In this document: one piece after another, positions 16,202 through 24,488 of the stretch | Numbering within the stretch: position 1 is the stretch's first letter | Layout: every line of letters starts with the position of its first letter | NCBI RefSeq assembly: GCF_017939745.1 | Contig: NZ_JAGKQQ010000001.1 | Span: 4,774,001-4,838,000, forward strand | Origin: Gemmata palustris | Lineage (GTDB): Bacteria; Planctomycetota; Planctomycetia; Gemmatales; Gemmataceae | Length of the DNA: 64,000 nt | Reading direction: 5' to 3' | Notes under the pieces: generated by a model | Told to the model about the DNA's origin: nothing | Database searches by the model: none | What the model saw: the letters and a program-made list of their open reading frames with translations, nothing else | Translations under genes and position numbers: made by a program

Positions 16202-17977
16202 TTACGGGAGCTTGATTTCTCCCAGTGCCTTACGGAATGGTTCGCGGCGGAACGAATTGAAGGTTTCCATGCGCACCTTGAGCCGGTTATCGACCGACTC
16301 AACGGACGGCCCCGGGACGCCGCCGGTGATCCCCTGCTCGTAGTAGAAGGCCGCGTTCGGGCGGAGCCGAGTCACGATCGTCCCGTCGAGTTTGGTCCGC
16401 ATCTCGGTCAGTGCCTTCGGCTCTTCCTTCTTGTCCGTCTTCTCCTTCGGCTGCAATTCGATGAACAGAGTTTCGATGGCCCAAGTGTAGAGTTGTGCCA
16501 CTTCCGGGTCACCGACCGGCTTCTTCTCGTCGGTCGCCGCGGCGCGGACCAACTCGAACAACCGCTTGGTCTCCTCGGGCGTGTACCGAACGGCATCGAG
16601 CTTCGTCCGCACCCCCTCGCTCCACTTGGCGATGTTCGTGGTCGCCACCTTCACTTTGTCCGGGTCCCCGTAGGTCTTGGCCGTGAACGCATCGGCCAGC
16701 GCGAGTTCGGCCGCGTCGAGTTCGGCGACCGCGGTCTTGAGGTCCGCGCCCTTCATCCCGGCGGCGTGGTCGAGGACGAGTCGGGCGAGTGCGAACGCGG
16801 CCGGGCGGTACAGCGGGCGCCCGGGGCGCCCGACGTACCCGCGGTCTTGCCGATCGCTCGGGTACTTCAGGTTGTGGTGGCAACTGTAGCAGTCGAACGC
16901 GGCGTAATCGAGGCCGTCGTCTTTCGCTTTCGCGTCGGCGGCGAGTTGCGCGCCGAGGTTCGCTGTCGCGCCGAGGGTGGCGAGCGAGGACTCGGCGAAC
17001 CGCCGGGCGACGTGCGACTCGCCGGCGCGGACGTGGAACGTGGCGAACGCCTTCTCGGGGTTCTTTTCGGCCAGCGCGGTCAGGTAGGGCATTTCGGACG
17101 GCAGCCCCCAGTGGCGCGGCTGCTCGCGGGTGTAGGCGAGGAGGTCGAGCGGCGGGAGCGGCGGGTGCCCGGCCGCGTACATGTCGTGGGTGACGAAGCG
17201 CCCCTCGTCCGTGTTCCCGATGTGGCACGACGCGCAGCGGTTGGTCGCCTCCACGTGCGACCGGAGGTTCACCAAGCCCCACTCTTTCTTCGCTGCCGGG
17301 GACCACTCGCGCCAGGCGACGGTGCGGATCGCGCCGTCCGGGGCGTTCGCCTTGTCCAGCTTGTTCTCCTGGTGCTTGTCGCGGTAAAGCGAGCCGTGCC
17401 CGTGACACATCTCGCACCCCACACCGTCGCTCGTCAGGAAGGAGTCTGCCTTCCAGTTCTTGTGCGACTCCTTGGTCGGCGGCTCGTTAGTGCTCGCGTG
17501 ACAAGCGAGACATGACGGATCGGACGCGACCGTGTAGTTCGGGTCCGCGTACTTCGGGTTCGTTTTGTACTTGCGGAGCTTGTCCTCCATCCGCTGCGCG
17601 GTCGCGTTGGGCTTGTCGCCGGGCTCGGTCGCCGTCTTCTTGGTCAGCAAGTTGAGGTACGCGGTGCGGTGCAGGTCGTGGATGTCCCACACCTTATTTT
17701 CCCAAAGGCGGATGAACTTGAACCCCTGGGTTTCCTTGTACTCTTTGACGTTCTGCGGGGCGTTTTCCTGGTGGCACTTTTGACACACGGAGGCGCCGAC
17801 GAGTTCCGTCTTCTGCCCGGCCGGGGGCTTGACGTACTCCTTCTCCTTCGGCTGCGCGTGCGCGGCGGCCGCGGTGCCCGACGGCGCGGAAGAGACGACG
17901 AGCCCAAAAACGAGGCCGGCGAACGCCCCCGCTAGCCCGACCGCTCGAGCGGTCCGACCCGCGTATCCCGTCGTCAT
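16202..17977 (-). CDS. Pentaheme c-type cytochrome, cytochrome c554-like (third gene of operon)
   Basis: 591 aa from the ATG at 17977, which overlaps the stop of the upstream cytochrome gene as TGATG, implying translational coupling. An N-terminal hydrophobic segment (about 10-35) is a signal peptide or anchor. Five CXXCH heme sites are visible: CQKCH (about 65), CLACH (155), CEMCH (188), CASCH (250) and CYSCH (363), with AAGHPPL and many His available as distal ligands. The C-terminal third has no heme site. It is a periplasmic electron carrier, or a multiheme enzyme of the c554/hydroxylamine-oxidoreductase-like superfamily; nothing shows a substrate. It is the most divergent of the three tandem paralogues and the only one whose first site is an ordinary CXXCH. 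Confidence 0.88.
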   Translation of the reverse strand: MTTGYAGRTARAVGLAGAFAGLVFGLVVSSAPSGTAAAAHAQPKEKEYVKPPAGQKTELVGASVCQKCHQENAPQNVKEYKETQGFKFIRLWENKVWDIHDLHRTAYLNLLTKKTATEPGDKPNATAQRMEDKLRKYKTNPKYADPNYTVASDPSCLACHASTNEPPTKESHKNWKADSFLTSDGVGCEMCHGHGSLYRDKHQENKLDKANAPDGAIRTVAWREWSPAAKKEWGLVNLRSHVEATNRCASCHIGNTDEGRFVTHDMYAAGHPPLPPLDLLAYTREQPRHWGLPSEMPYLTALAEKNPEKAFATFHVRAGESHVARRFAESSLATLGATANLGAQLAADAKAKDDGLDYAAFDCYSCHHNLKYPSDRQDRGYVGRPGRPLYRPAAFALARLVLDHAAGMKGADLKTAVAELDAAELALADAFTAKTYGDPDKVKVATTNIAKWSEGVRTKLDAVRYTPEETKRLFELVRAAATDEKKPVGDPEVAQLYTWAIETLFIELQPKEKTDKKEEPKALTEMRTKLDGTIVTRLRPNAAFYYEQGITGGVPGPSVESVDNRLKVRMETFNSFRREPFRKALGEIKLP

Positions 17978-19524
17978 CACTTCCCCTCCGGTGTGCTCGT
18001 CTTGGTGCGCAGTGACTCGAAGCTGTCTCGGATCGGGTCCAGTTTGAACCGGTCGAACTTCACCGGGCCGTTCGCGATCGGCGGGAACCGCAGGTTCTTG
18101 TCGATCGCGAGCAGCGGGTCGTGCCACCGCGCCCCGGTCCCGGTCTTCCCGCCGGTCGCGTGGTACATGGCCGCCGTCCCCAGGTAGTTCGCGGCCAGCG
18201 CGTCCCAGTCGTGGTCCGCGAGCGTCTTCCCGTCCGAAGATAGAGCATTGGCCGCGAGCCGGTGCGCGATTTTCTCGGGCACGTCGCGTGCAACGGTGCC
18301 CGACCCGCGGTCCTCGGCGGCTTGCAGGTTCGCGAGCCACCCGTCGAGTTCGTCCACGGCGGCCTTGGCCCGCTTCGCGACCTCGGCCGGCGCGGGCGCC
18401 CGTTTCGCCCCCATTAATTTGCGAAGCTCATCGACCGCGGGCAGTTTGATGTCGCGCAGTTCGGGCGAGCTTATCCCGGGGAACGCGAGTTCGCAAGACT
18501 TCGCCGCCACATCGACCGTCGCGTTCGACCAAACCTCCCACCCCGGCAGTCCTGGAGTGCGCCGAGTCGCGCTCAGGCTCCCGCGCGTTTCGGTGTCGCC
18601 GACCGTTTGGTGGCAGGCGTAACAACTATAGCCACTGAACTCCGGCCACGGGGCCTTCTCGTTCGGAGCGTCGGCCTTCTTCGCGCGCTCGTGGAGCAAG
18701 TTCACCGACGCCCGGAGCGTCGCGGCCTGCCCGATCACCCACGTGCGGACTTCAAAGCTGAGCCCGTCGCCCTTTTCGGTCCAGTGCTTGCGATAATCCG
18801 GCTGAAAGTGGAACCGGGCCGGCTCGAACGCGAGCCGCGGGTGCCCGGCCGCGATGAAGTCGTGGTTCATGTCGCGCTCGCCGTCCCCGACGTGGCAGCT
18901 CGCGCAGTTGAGCGCGCGGGCTACGAGGTTCTTCGTCGGCACGAACCCGAACGCGGTCCACTTCTCCTGGTTGCTGCGTGCCTTCCACGACGGGAGCGTG
19001 TGCTCCGAGATCCACTTGTCCGCGGGTCCGTGGCAGGCGCCGCACCCGACCCCCTCGGACAAAATCTGGTCGCGCGTCGAAGAGTCCTTCGCGCTGTCGA
19101 CCGCGTGGCACGCGAGGCACCGCGCGTCTTTGTGCGGCGCGCTGATACCGAGCGCCTTGCCCATCTTCACGGAGACCGGGTTGAAGAGGACGCTGTAGGC
19201 CTTCGCGTGTGGATCGCTGGTCTCGGCGGAAACGGCCTCGCGTGCCCAAGTCGAGTGCTCGCTGCCGACCTTACCGACCGCGCCGCCCCCGTGACACGCG
19301 GCGGCCGAACACGACGTGCTCGCACGGTACGCGAACGTCTCCTTAAAATCGGCTTTATCGACACCGTAAGGTTTGGTGGCTGGTGTCACGATCGCGGTCG
19401 CCGCGGTCGGGGGCTGGTGCGACTGCGCCGTGTTGAACACGCCCGCGACGACAGCGGCGAGTGCCACCGCAATGATGGGAACGGCACGCACGATAAATCC
19501 GCGGTTCGTGTCCGTCGCATCCAT
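17977..19524 (-). CDS. Pentaheme c-type cytochrome, c554-like (second gene of operon)
   Basis: 515 aa from the ATG at 19524 (MDATDTNRGF), chosen because a hydrophobic signal/anchor begins directly after it (about 11-33). Heme sites: an unusual CX4CH (CSAAACH, about 71), then CLACH (134), CGACH (160), CASCH (207) and CYACH (300). The shared block DMNHDFIAAGHPRL ties it to the next paralogue. The stop overlaps the following gene's ATG and the gene lies 20 bp after the preceding one, so the three form one operon. The predicted place is the periplasm, as an electron-transfer protein. A C-terminal heme-free region of about 200 residues is of unknown role. Confidence 0.88.
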   Translation of the reverse strand: MDATDTNRGFIVRAVPIIAVALAAVVAGVFNTAQSHQPPTAATAIVTPATKPYGVDKADFKETFAYRASTSCSAAACHGGGAVGKVGSEHSTWAREAVSAETSDPHAKAYSVLFNPVSVKMGKALGISAPHKDARCLACHAVDSAKDSSTRDQILSEGVGCGACHGPADKWISEHTLPSWKARSNQEKWTAFGFVPTKNLVARALNCASCHVGDGERDMNHDFIAAGHPRLAFEPARFHFQPDYRKHWTEKGDGLSFEVRTWVIGQAATLRASVNLLHERAKKADAPNEKAPWPEFSGYSCYACHQTVGDTETRGSLSATRRTPGLPGWEVWSNATVDVAAKSCELAFPGISSPELRDIKLPAVDELRKLMGAKRAPAPAEVAKRAKAAVDELDGWLANLQAAEDRGSGTVARDVPEKIAHRLAANALSSDGKTLADHDWDALAANYLGTAAMYHATGGKTGTGARWHDPLLAIDKNLRFPPIANGPVKFDRFKLDPIRDSFESLRTKTSTPEGK

Positions 19525-19544
19525 GCGGGAAATCCGTTTAGGTG

Positions 19545-21014
19545 TCACTTCTCGCGAATCGCTTGGAACGCACTTTCGAGTCGGTCCCAATCCTGGTCGC
19601 GGAACGCGGTCACGCCGCTGCGGTACTTCTTCACCGCGGCATCGCTCGGCTTACCGCGTGCGTACTCCAGTGCGGCGAGGCCGAAGAACAACTGCGTCGC
19701 ACTGTCCCATTCCGGTACGGCCAGCGCGTTTCCAGGGAAGTACGCCCGAGCCCGCCCCTCGACCTGCTCGCCCGGCAGCGACACGAGTTCGCGCCGCAAG
19801 TCCCCGGACAACTTCGCCGCAGTCTTCGCGACCCCTTCAGCGGCGTCCGCCTTCGCGGGGCGCGGGGTTTCCATCGCGAGAACCACGGTCTTCAGCAGCG
19901 ACTGGTCCCGCTTCGGGCTCGCGATCCCGGCCGCGGAAGTTAGGGGCCAGATCGTCTGCCACGGCGGAACACCGGGCGGGCGATCCCCGAGGTACCCGGC
20001 GCTCTTCCGCCAGTCGCCGTACTTCTCGCTCTCCGGTACGCGGAGGGTGTGGTGGCACGACGCGCAGTTGAACTCGGCGAACTCCGGCCACGGCGTCCGA
20101 TGTTCATTCGGCTCGCGCGACCGCCTCGCACGGTCTTCGAGTAACTTGCACGCGGCTTCTGCGTGTGCCACGCGCCCGACGAACCACACCTTCGCTTCGT
20201 TCGGGACAATCGGCGCGTACCGACTTTGCGTGCGGTCTTTCTCCTGCCAGTGCTGCGGGAGCCGGCGCTGGTACTCGGCGAAGTCGAAGTTCAGGCGCGG
20301 GTGCCCGGCAGCGATCATGTCGTGGTTCATGTCGCGAACCGGCAGCCCGTTCTCGGCCGGGGCACCGACGTGGCACCCGGCACACGCGAGCGCCCGCTCG
20401 CCCAGGTCGTACAGCGGCTTCATACCGGTGTCCGCGTAGACCTTCGCCCGGTCCCCCTTCCACGCGGTGTGCGGTTGGAGCCACGCCCCGGCGTTCCCGT
20501 GACACGCCTCGCAACTCACGCCCTGTTCGCGGAGCACGCGGGCGTTCGCGTCGGGAATCAGTTCGTCCCTCGCTAGTGCCGGGTTGGTGTGGCACGCGAG
20601 GCACCGGGCGTCTTCGGTGGCTTTCTTCCCGGGGGCGTACTTCGCCATGATCTTCGCGGCGGTCACCTTCAACTGGCGCCGCGGATTGTCGGTCAGCAGG
20701 CTGTACGCAGCGGCATGCGGATCGGCCGCGGCCCAGCAACTGCCCGAACTCTGCCAGCAGTCGGCCCCGCGCTCGCCGTTGAGCGCCTTGCCCGCGGGCG
20801 CGCCGTGACACGCCGCCGCGAGGCACCCGGACATCCCAATGGCCTGCCGATTGAGGTTCCCGGCCCCTCCGTTGTCGCTACTCGCCGCCCGCGGTTCGGG
20901 CGCAGCAATGCTGACTGTGGCGGTCGGGGCGACCCGTGCGGCGGCCAGCGCGAGCGCGAGGCCGGGGACCACGCCGGCGAGTGTGAGAAAAACTGTACGC
21001 GCGCTGAGATTCAT
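19545..21014 (-). CDS. Pentaheme c-type cytochrome, c554-like (first gene of operon)
   Basis: 489 aa from the ATG at 21014 (MNLSARTVFLTLAG), whose first 25 residues form a typical signal peptide. Heme sites: CX4CH (CLAAACH, about 63), CLACH (137), CEACH (167), CAGCH (211) and CASCH (316). The block DMNHDMIAAGHPRL matches the neighbouring paralogue. It is the promoter-proximal gene of the leftward three-cytochrome operon and faces the rightward cytochrome b/decaheme genes across a 662-bp gap. It probably shuttles electrons in the periplasm with its paralogues; catalytic activity cannot be excluded. Confidence 0.88.
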   Translation of the reverse strand: MNLSARTVFLTLAGVVPGLALALAAARVAPTATVSIAAPEPRAASSDNGGAGNLNRQAIGMSGCLAAACHGAPAGKALNGERGADCWQSSGSCWAAADPHAAAYSLLTDNPRRQLKVTAAKIMAKYAPGKKATEDARCLACHTNPALARDELIPDANARVLREQGVSCEACHGNAGAWLQPHTAWKGDRAKVYADTGMKPLYDLGERALACAGCHVGAPAENGLPVRDMNHDMIAAGHPRLNFDFAEYQRRLPQHWQEKDRTQSRYAPIVPNEAKVWFVGRVAHAEAACKLLEDRARRSREPNEHRTPWPEFAEFNCASCHHTLRVPESEKYGDWRKSAGYLGDRPPGVPPWQTIWPLTSAAGIASPKRDQSLLKTVVLAMETPRPAKADAAEGVAKTAAKLSGDLRRELVSLPGEQVEGRARAYFPGNALAVPEWDSATQLFFGLAALEYARGKPSDAAVKKYRSGVTAFRDQDWDRLESAFQAIREK

Positions 21015-21676
21015 TGTCAGCCGAGAATGTGGATCAGTGTTTGAGAAACCAACGAGATCGGGTGCGCCCGCCGGCGCGTTCACCATGTTCGGCGTTTTCG
21101 GGTATAACAGCAAGCGCCATTCAACGCGAACGCGCCGCACCCGTGCCGCATGCGGCACTAACATTTGCTAACATTTCGGGCCTGCGGCCACTGCGACGCA
21201 GCACGGGCTCCCGCCGTGTGTTACAAACGCTGGCCCCTCCGGGGCGAAGATCAATGCCTCCCGCCGCAAACCGTTCGGCCGCCGTACCGCAACTCTACAC
21301 TACGCCGCGCGCCGATTTCAAAACGCAAAGCCGCCGTGCGGCTAATATCCTCGCCCTGGGTGCCATTCGGCCAATTGATCTTTCAGATTACGCACCATGA
21401 AACAGTTCGATTCGATCGAGTCACCACCTCACGAGGTCCGACCTTACGGCCTGAGCACCGGGCGCGGGCGCGAATAACTTCAATCGGAGCGAGAAAATCG
21501 CCAAAGTGGGTTCTAAGGTACTGGCCGTAGCGGGACCAACGGCGCAATCGAAATCACAGTGACGCCCCGGTGTCACTGATCCGACTTCCCGGATTCTGAA
21601 TTGTTGACCGCCCCGTGTCGGTGGGTTACTATCCTGAACCTAACCCCAAGGCGCGACGAACTAACCGGAGCAGCGA
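21015..21676. other. 662-bp divergent intergenic region of the redox island
   Basis: This gap separates the leftward cytochrome operon from the rightward one and should contain both promoters. A short hairpin, CAGTGAC..GTCACTG (21557-21563 with 21572-21578), lies about 100 bp before the rightward start and could be a regulator site. I see no RNA gene and no credible coding frame. Confidence 0.4.
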
Positions 21677-22558
21677 GTGCTTCTCGGCAAGACGAAGACG
21701 GTGCAGCGGCGCATCACCACCATCGTGATCGCCACCATCGGGGTCACACTCGTCGCGGTGGCCCTCGCGCGGCTCGGCGCGCTGGTCACGCTGTGGGACT
21801 GGCCGCCCCTGCCGAGCAGCGGGTTCGGCGTGCTGTGCGGGGTGGTGGGCGGGGCCATCGTGTTCTTCGAGATGGCGATCGTCCTCCGCAAGCGCTGGCG
21901 CCGGTGGCGCCTGGGCCGCACGCGGCTGTGGATGCGGCTCCACATCTGGATGGGGCTGGTCTGCCTGCCGATTATTCTGATCCACGCCGGGTTCGGGTTC
22001 GGCGGGCCGCTCGCCACGGTTACGCTGGTGCTGTTCCTGCTAGTCACGTTCAGTGGCGTGTGGGGCCTCATCATGCAGCAGTGGCTCCCGCAGAAGATCC
22101 TCGCGGACATCCCGGGTGAAACGATCGCCTCGCAGATCGACCGGCTCGGCGAGTACCACGCGGACGAGGCCCGGCGCATCGTGACCGGGCTGACCACCGT
22201 TCCCCCGGAAGCGGAAGCGGTCGATCCCATCATCGGCGGCCCGCTCGCGGTCGAACTCGAAGCGTTCCGGGACGACGTGCTCCTGCCGTACCTGCAACGG
22301 GGCAGCCACTCGCGGTCGCCGCTCACGGCCCCGGCCGAGGCCGAGCGCCGGTTCGCCCGGCTCCGCGAAGCGGTGCCACCCGAGGCCCGAAACGACCTCG
22401 ACCGGCTCCAGGAGCTGGCCAACTTGCGCCGCCGGTGGGACGCCCAGGCCCGGTTGTACTTCTGGTTGCACAACTGGCTCCTCGTCCACCTCCCGCTCTC
22501 CGTGGCGATGACCGCGCTGATGGTGCTCCACGCGGTCCGCGCGCTGAAATATTGGTGA
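21677..22558 (+). CDS. Four-TM membrane protein resembling a b-type cytochrome
   Basis: 293 aa from the GTG at 21677, which has GGAG six bases upstream. Two TM helices are seen at about 14-34 and 48-67, then two more bearing histidines (RLHIWMGLVCLPIILIHAGF and the following segment to about 130). A soluble stretch of about 110 residues comes next, and last a helix pair near the C-terminus with WLHNWLLVHLPLSV and VLHAVRAL. Paired His residues on neighbouring helices are what a diheme, cytochrome b561-like or quinol-linked subunit would show. It lies 112 bp upstream of the decaheme cytochrome, so a role passing electrons between the quinone pool and periplasmic hemes is inferred. Heme binding is not proven by a diagnostic motif. 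Confidence 0.65.
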   Translation: MLLGKTKTVQRRITTIVIATIGVTLVAVALARLGALVTLWDWPPLPSSGFGVLCGVVGGAIVFFEMAIVLRKRWRRWRLGRTRLWMRLHIWMGLVCLPIILIHAGFGFGGPLATVTLVLFLLVTFSGVWGLIMQQWLPQKILADIPGETIASQIDRLGEYHADEARRIVTGLTTVPPEAEAVDPIIGGPLAVELEAFRDDVLLPYLQRGSHSRSPLTAPAEAERRFARLREAVPPEARNDLDRLQELANLRRRWDAQARLYFWLHNWLLVHLPLSVAMTALMVLHAVRALKYW

Positions 22559-22669
22559 TTCGTGTTCCGTAATCAGTTTTCGGTGCGCAACCCGGCCTAA
22601 ATTGGTTCACGAAGCGTTCTCGCAGGCGCTGGCAATACCGAACACTGTTTACCGTCTTCTGGGTGCAAG

Positions 22670-24298
22670 ATGCCTCGCTCACCAAGTCGCGACCTGTCGG
22701 ACCGGTTCACCGGGAAGCGCGGCTACTTCCGCCGGCCTGACGCGCTGCGCCGCGGGAAGATCGCCCTCGGTTGGGTGGCGCTGTTCGCGGCCGGCACGTG
22801 GGCGGCAGTGGACGTCGCCAAACCTGCTGCGCGAGTCCAGTATTCCCACTCGCACGGGCCGCTCGCGAACCCGCACGCCTCGTTCGACGACAACTGCGCC
22901 GCGTGCCACGTCGCGCACGGGCTGAGCGACCTGGGGCCGGTGTCCATTTTCAAGGCGCGCGACCGCTGGCACGACCTGACGTGCGAAAAGTGCCACTCCG
23001 GTCCCAAGCACCACGACTCCGCGACGGCGGACGCCCGCGCGTTCCACGACCGCTGCTCCAACTGCCACCACGACCACAACGGGCGGCTGAATTCGCTCGT
23101 CCGGCTCGCCGACAAAGACTGCAACCAGTGCCACGCGAACCTCGGCAAGTGGCACGATTCGGCCAAGTCCAAGGCGGGCAAGCCGTACCAGAACGAGATC
23201 ACGAACTTCGTGAAGGACCACCCCGAGTTCCGGTCGCTCGATACCAGCGCGAACCCGCGCACGCTGAAGTTCAGCCACGCCGTTCACATGAGTCCCGGCC
23301 AGGCGTACACCGCCGATGGCAAGGAAGCGATAACGGCGAAGCGCCTCCGCGAACTGGGCGGTGACGCCGCCGTTGCGCGGTACGCCCCCGGCGCAGCGCC
23401 CGACGCGAAGGTGCAACTCCAGTGCGCATCATGCCACGCGCTCGACTCGGGCACCGGTTCCCCGGGCTTCAATTCGCTCAAGGACACGCTCGCGAAGGAT
23501 GACCCGACGCGCGCCCTGCTCCCGCCGCGGGCCGAGGGCGCGTACTTCCTGCCGGTCAACTTCGAGGCGCATTGCCGTTCGTGCCATCCGCAGAAGGCGA
23601 ATGAGGGCGTGAGCGAGGCCGGCGGGAAGAAATATGAAGTCCCGCGGTTCGATGTGCCGCACCGCAAGCAACCGGCGGACCTCATTGCCGATCTAAAAGC
23701 CGGCTATCTCAAGGGGCTGAGCGACAGCGGGCACCCCGCACTGAATCAGCCGCCGGAACTCGGTGGTAAACTCGACGCGCCACCGAAGAACCTCGCGCCG
23801 CGCACCCTGGGGGAAGAGGCCGAGCGGCTCGCCGGACTCGCGGAGGGCCTACTCTTCGAGCCCGCGGGGAGTTGCGCGAAGTGCCACACGGTCACACCGG
23901 GCGCCGACCCGAAGGCCAAGCCCCGCGTCGCGGCGGTACCGGACCGCACGGTTTGGTTCAAGCACGCGAAGTTCAACCACGCCTCGCACCGCGGCGCGAC
24001 GTGTGCCACGTGCCATCCGAATACGGGCGCCGAGTACATCTCCAAGGTGGAGGCGGATAAGCCCGAACCGGTGCAGATCGTGGGCATTAACACGTGTCGG
24101 GCGTGCCACTCACCGCTCGGCACGAAGATCAAGACGCCCGACAACGTAGAGATTCTGGGCGGCGGCGCGCGGCACAATTGCACCGACTGCCACCGCTATC
24201 ACAACGGCGACCACCCGCTCCAGGGGCGCGGCGCCCCGGCCCGGGACGCGAGCAAGCCGCTCGACCTGTTCGACTGGCTCAAGGGCAGCAGTAAGTAG
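22670..24298 (+). CDS. Membrane-anchored decaheme c-type cytochrome
   Basis: 542 aa with one N-terminal TM segment (about 31-50), followed by a periplasmic domain with ten CXXCH sites: about 75, 104, 128, 150, 250, 301, 402, 444, 474 and 503 (CAACH, CEKCH, CSNCH, CNQCH, CASCH, CRSCH, CAKCH, CATCH, CRACH, CTDCH). The first four are closely spaced, like the NapC/NrfH or c7-type packing; the others are more spread out. Extra His (KHHDS, HHDHNG, RYHNGDH) could be distal ligands. It follows the cytochrome-b-like gene and precedes the NuoEF-like gene. The likely role is an electron wire between a membrane quinol or NADH-linked complex and a periplasmic acceptor. Confidence 0.9.
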   Translation: MPRSPSRDLSDRFTGKRGYFRRPDALRRGKIALGWVALFAAGTWAAVDVAKPAARVQYSHSHGPLANPHASFDDNCAACHVAHGLSDLGPVSIFKARDRWHDLTCEKCHSGPKHHDSATADARAFHDRCSNCHHDHNGRLNSLVRLADKDCNQCHANLGKWHDSAKSKAGKPYQNEITNFVKDHPEFRSLDTSANPRTLKFSHAVHMSPGQAYTADGKEAITAKRLRELGGDAAVARYAPGAAPDAKVQLQCASCHALDSGTGSPGFNSLKDTLAKDDPTRALLPPRAEGAYFLPVNFEAHCRSCHPQKANEGVSEAGGKKYEVPRFDVPHRKQPADLIADLKAGYLKGLSDSGHPALNQPPELGGKLDAPPKNLAPRTLGEEAERLAGLAEGLLFEPAGSCAKCHTVTPGADPKAKPRVAAVPDRTVWFKHAKFNHASHRGATCATCHPNTGAEYISKVEADKPEPVQIVGINTCRACHSPLGTKIKTPDNVEILGGGARHNCTDCHRYHNGDHPLQGRGAPARDASKPLDLFDWLKGSSK

Positions 24299-24301
24299 CA
24301 G

Positions 24302-24456
24302 AGAACAGAGAACAGAGATCAGAGGCCAGAAGGCAGAGATCGATCAGAAGGCAGAGAACAGAGAACAGGAAAACATGAGACCCAGATAGAGGTAGGCTCG
24401 ACTCCACGAAAGCACGATTCTGTCCTCTGTCCTCTGTCCTCTGTCCTCTGTCCTCT
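24302..24456. repeat. Heptanucleotide tandem repeats after the decaheme gene
   Basis: 24302-24370 is a degenerate purine-rich tract built on AGAGAACAG units. At 24421-24455 there are five perfect copies of TGTCCTC. The same heptamer in reverse complement (GAGGACA, five copies) occurs at 53403-53437, so it is a dispersed class of short tandem repeat in this genome. Confidence 0.85.
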
Positions 24457-24488
24457 GGAACTCCAGGCGCCAACCATCAGGTTCTTCG

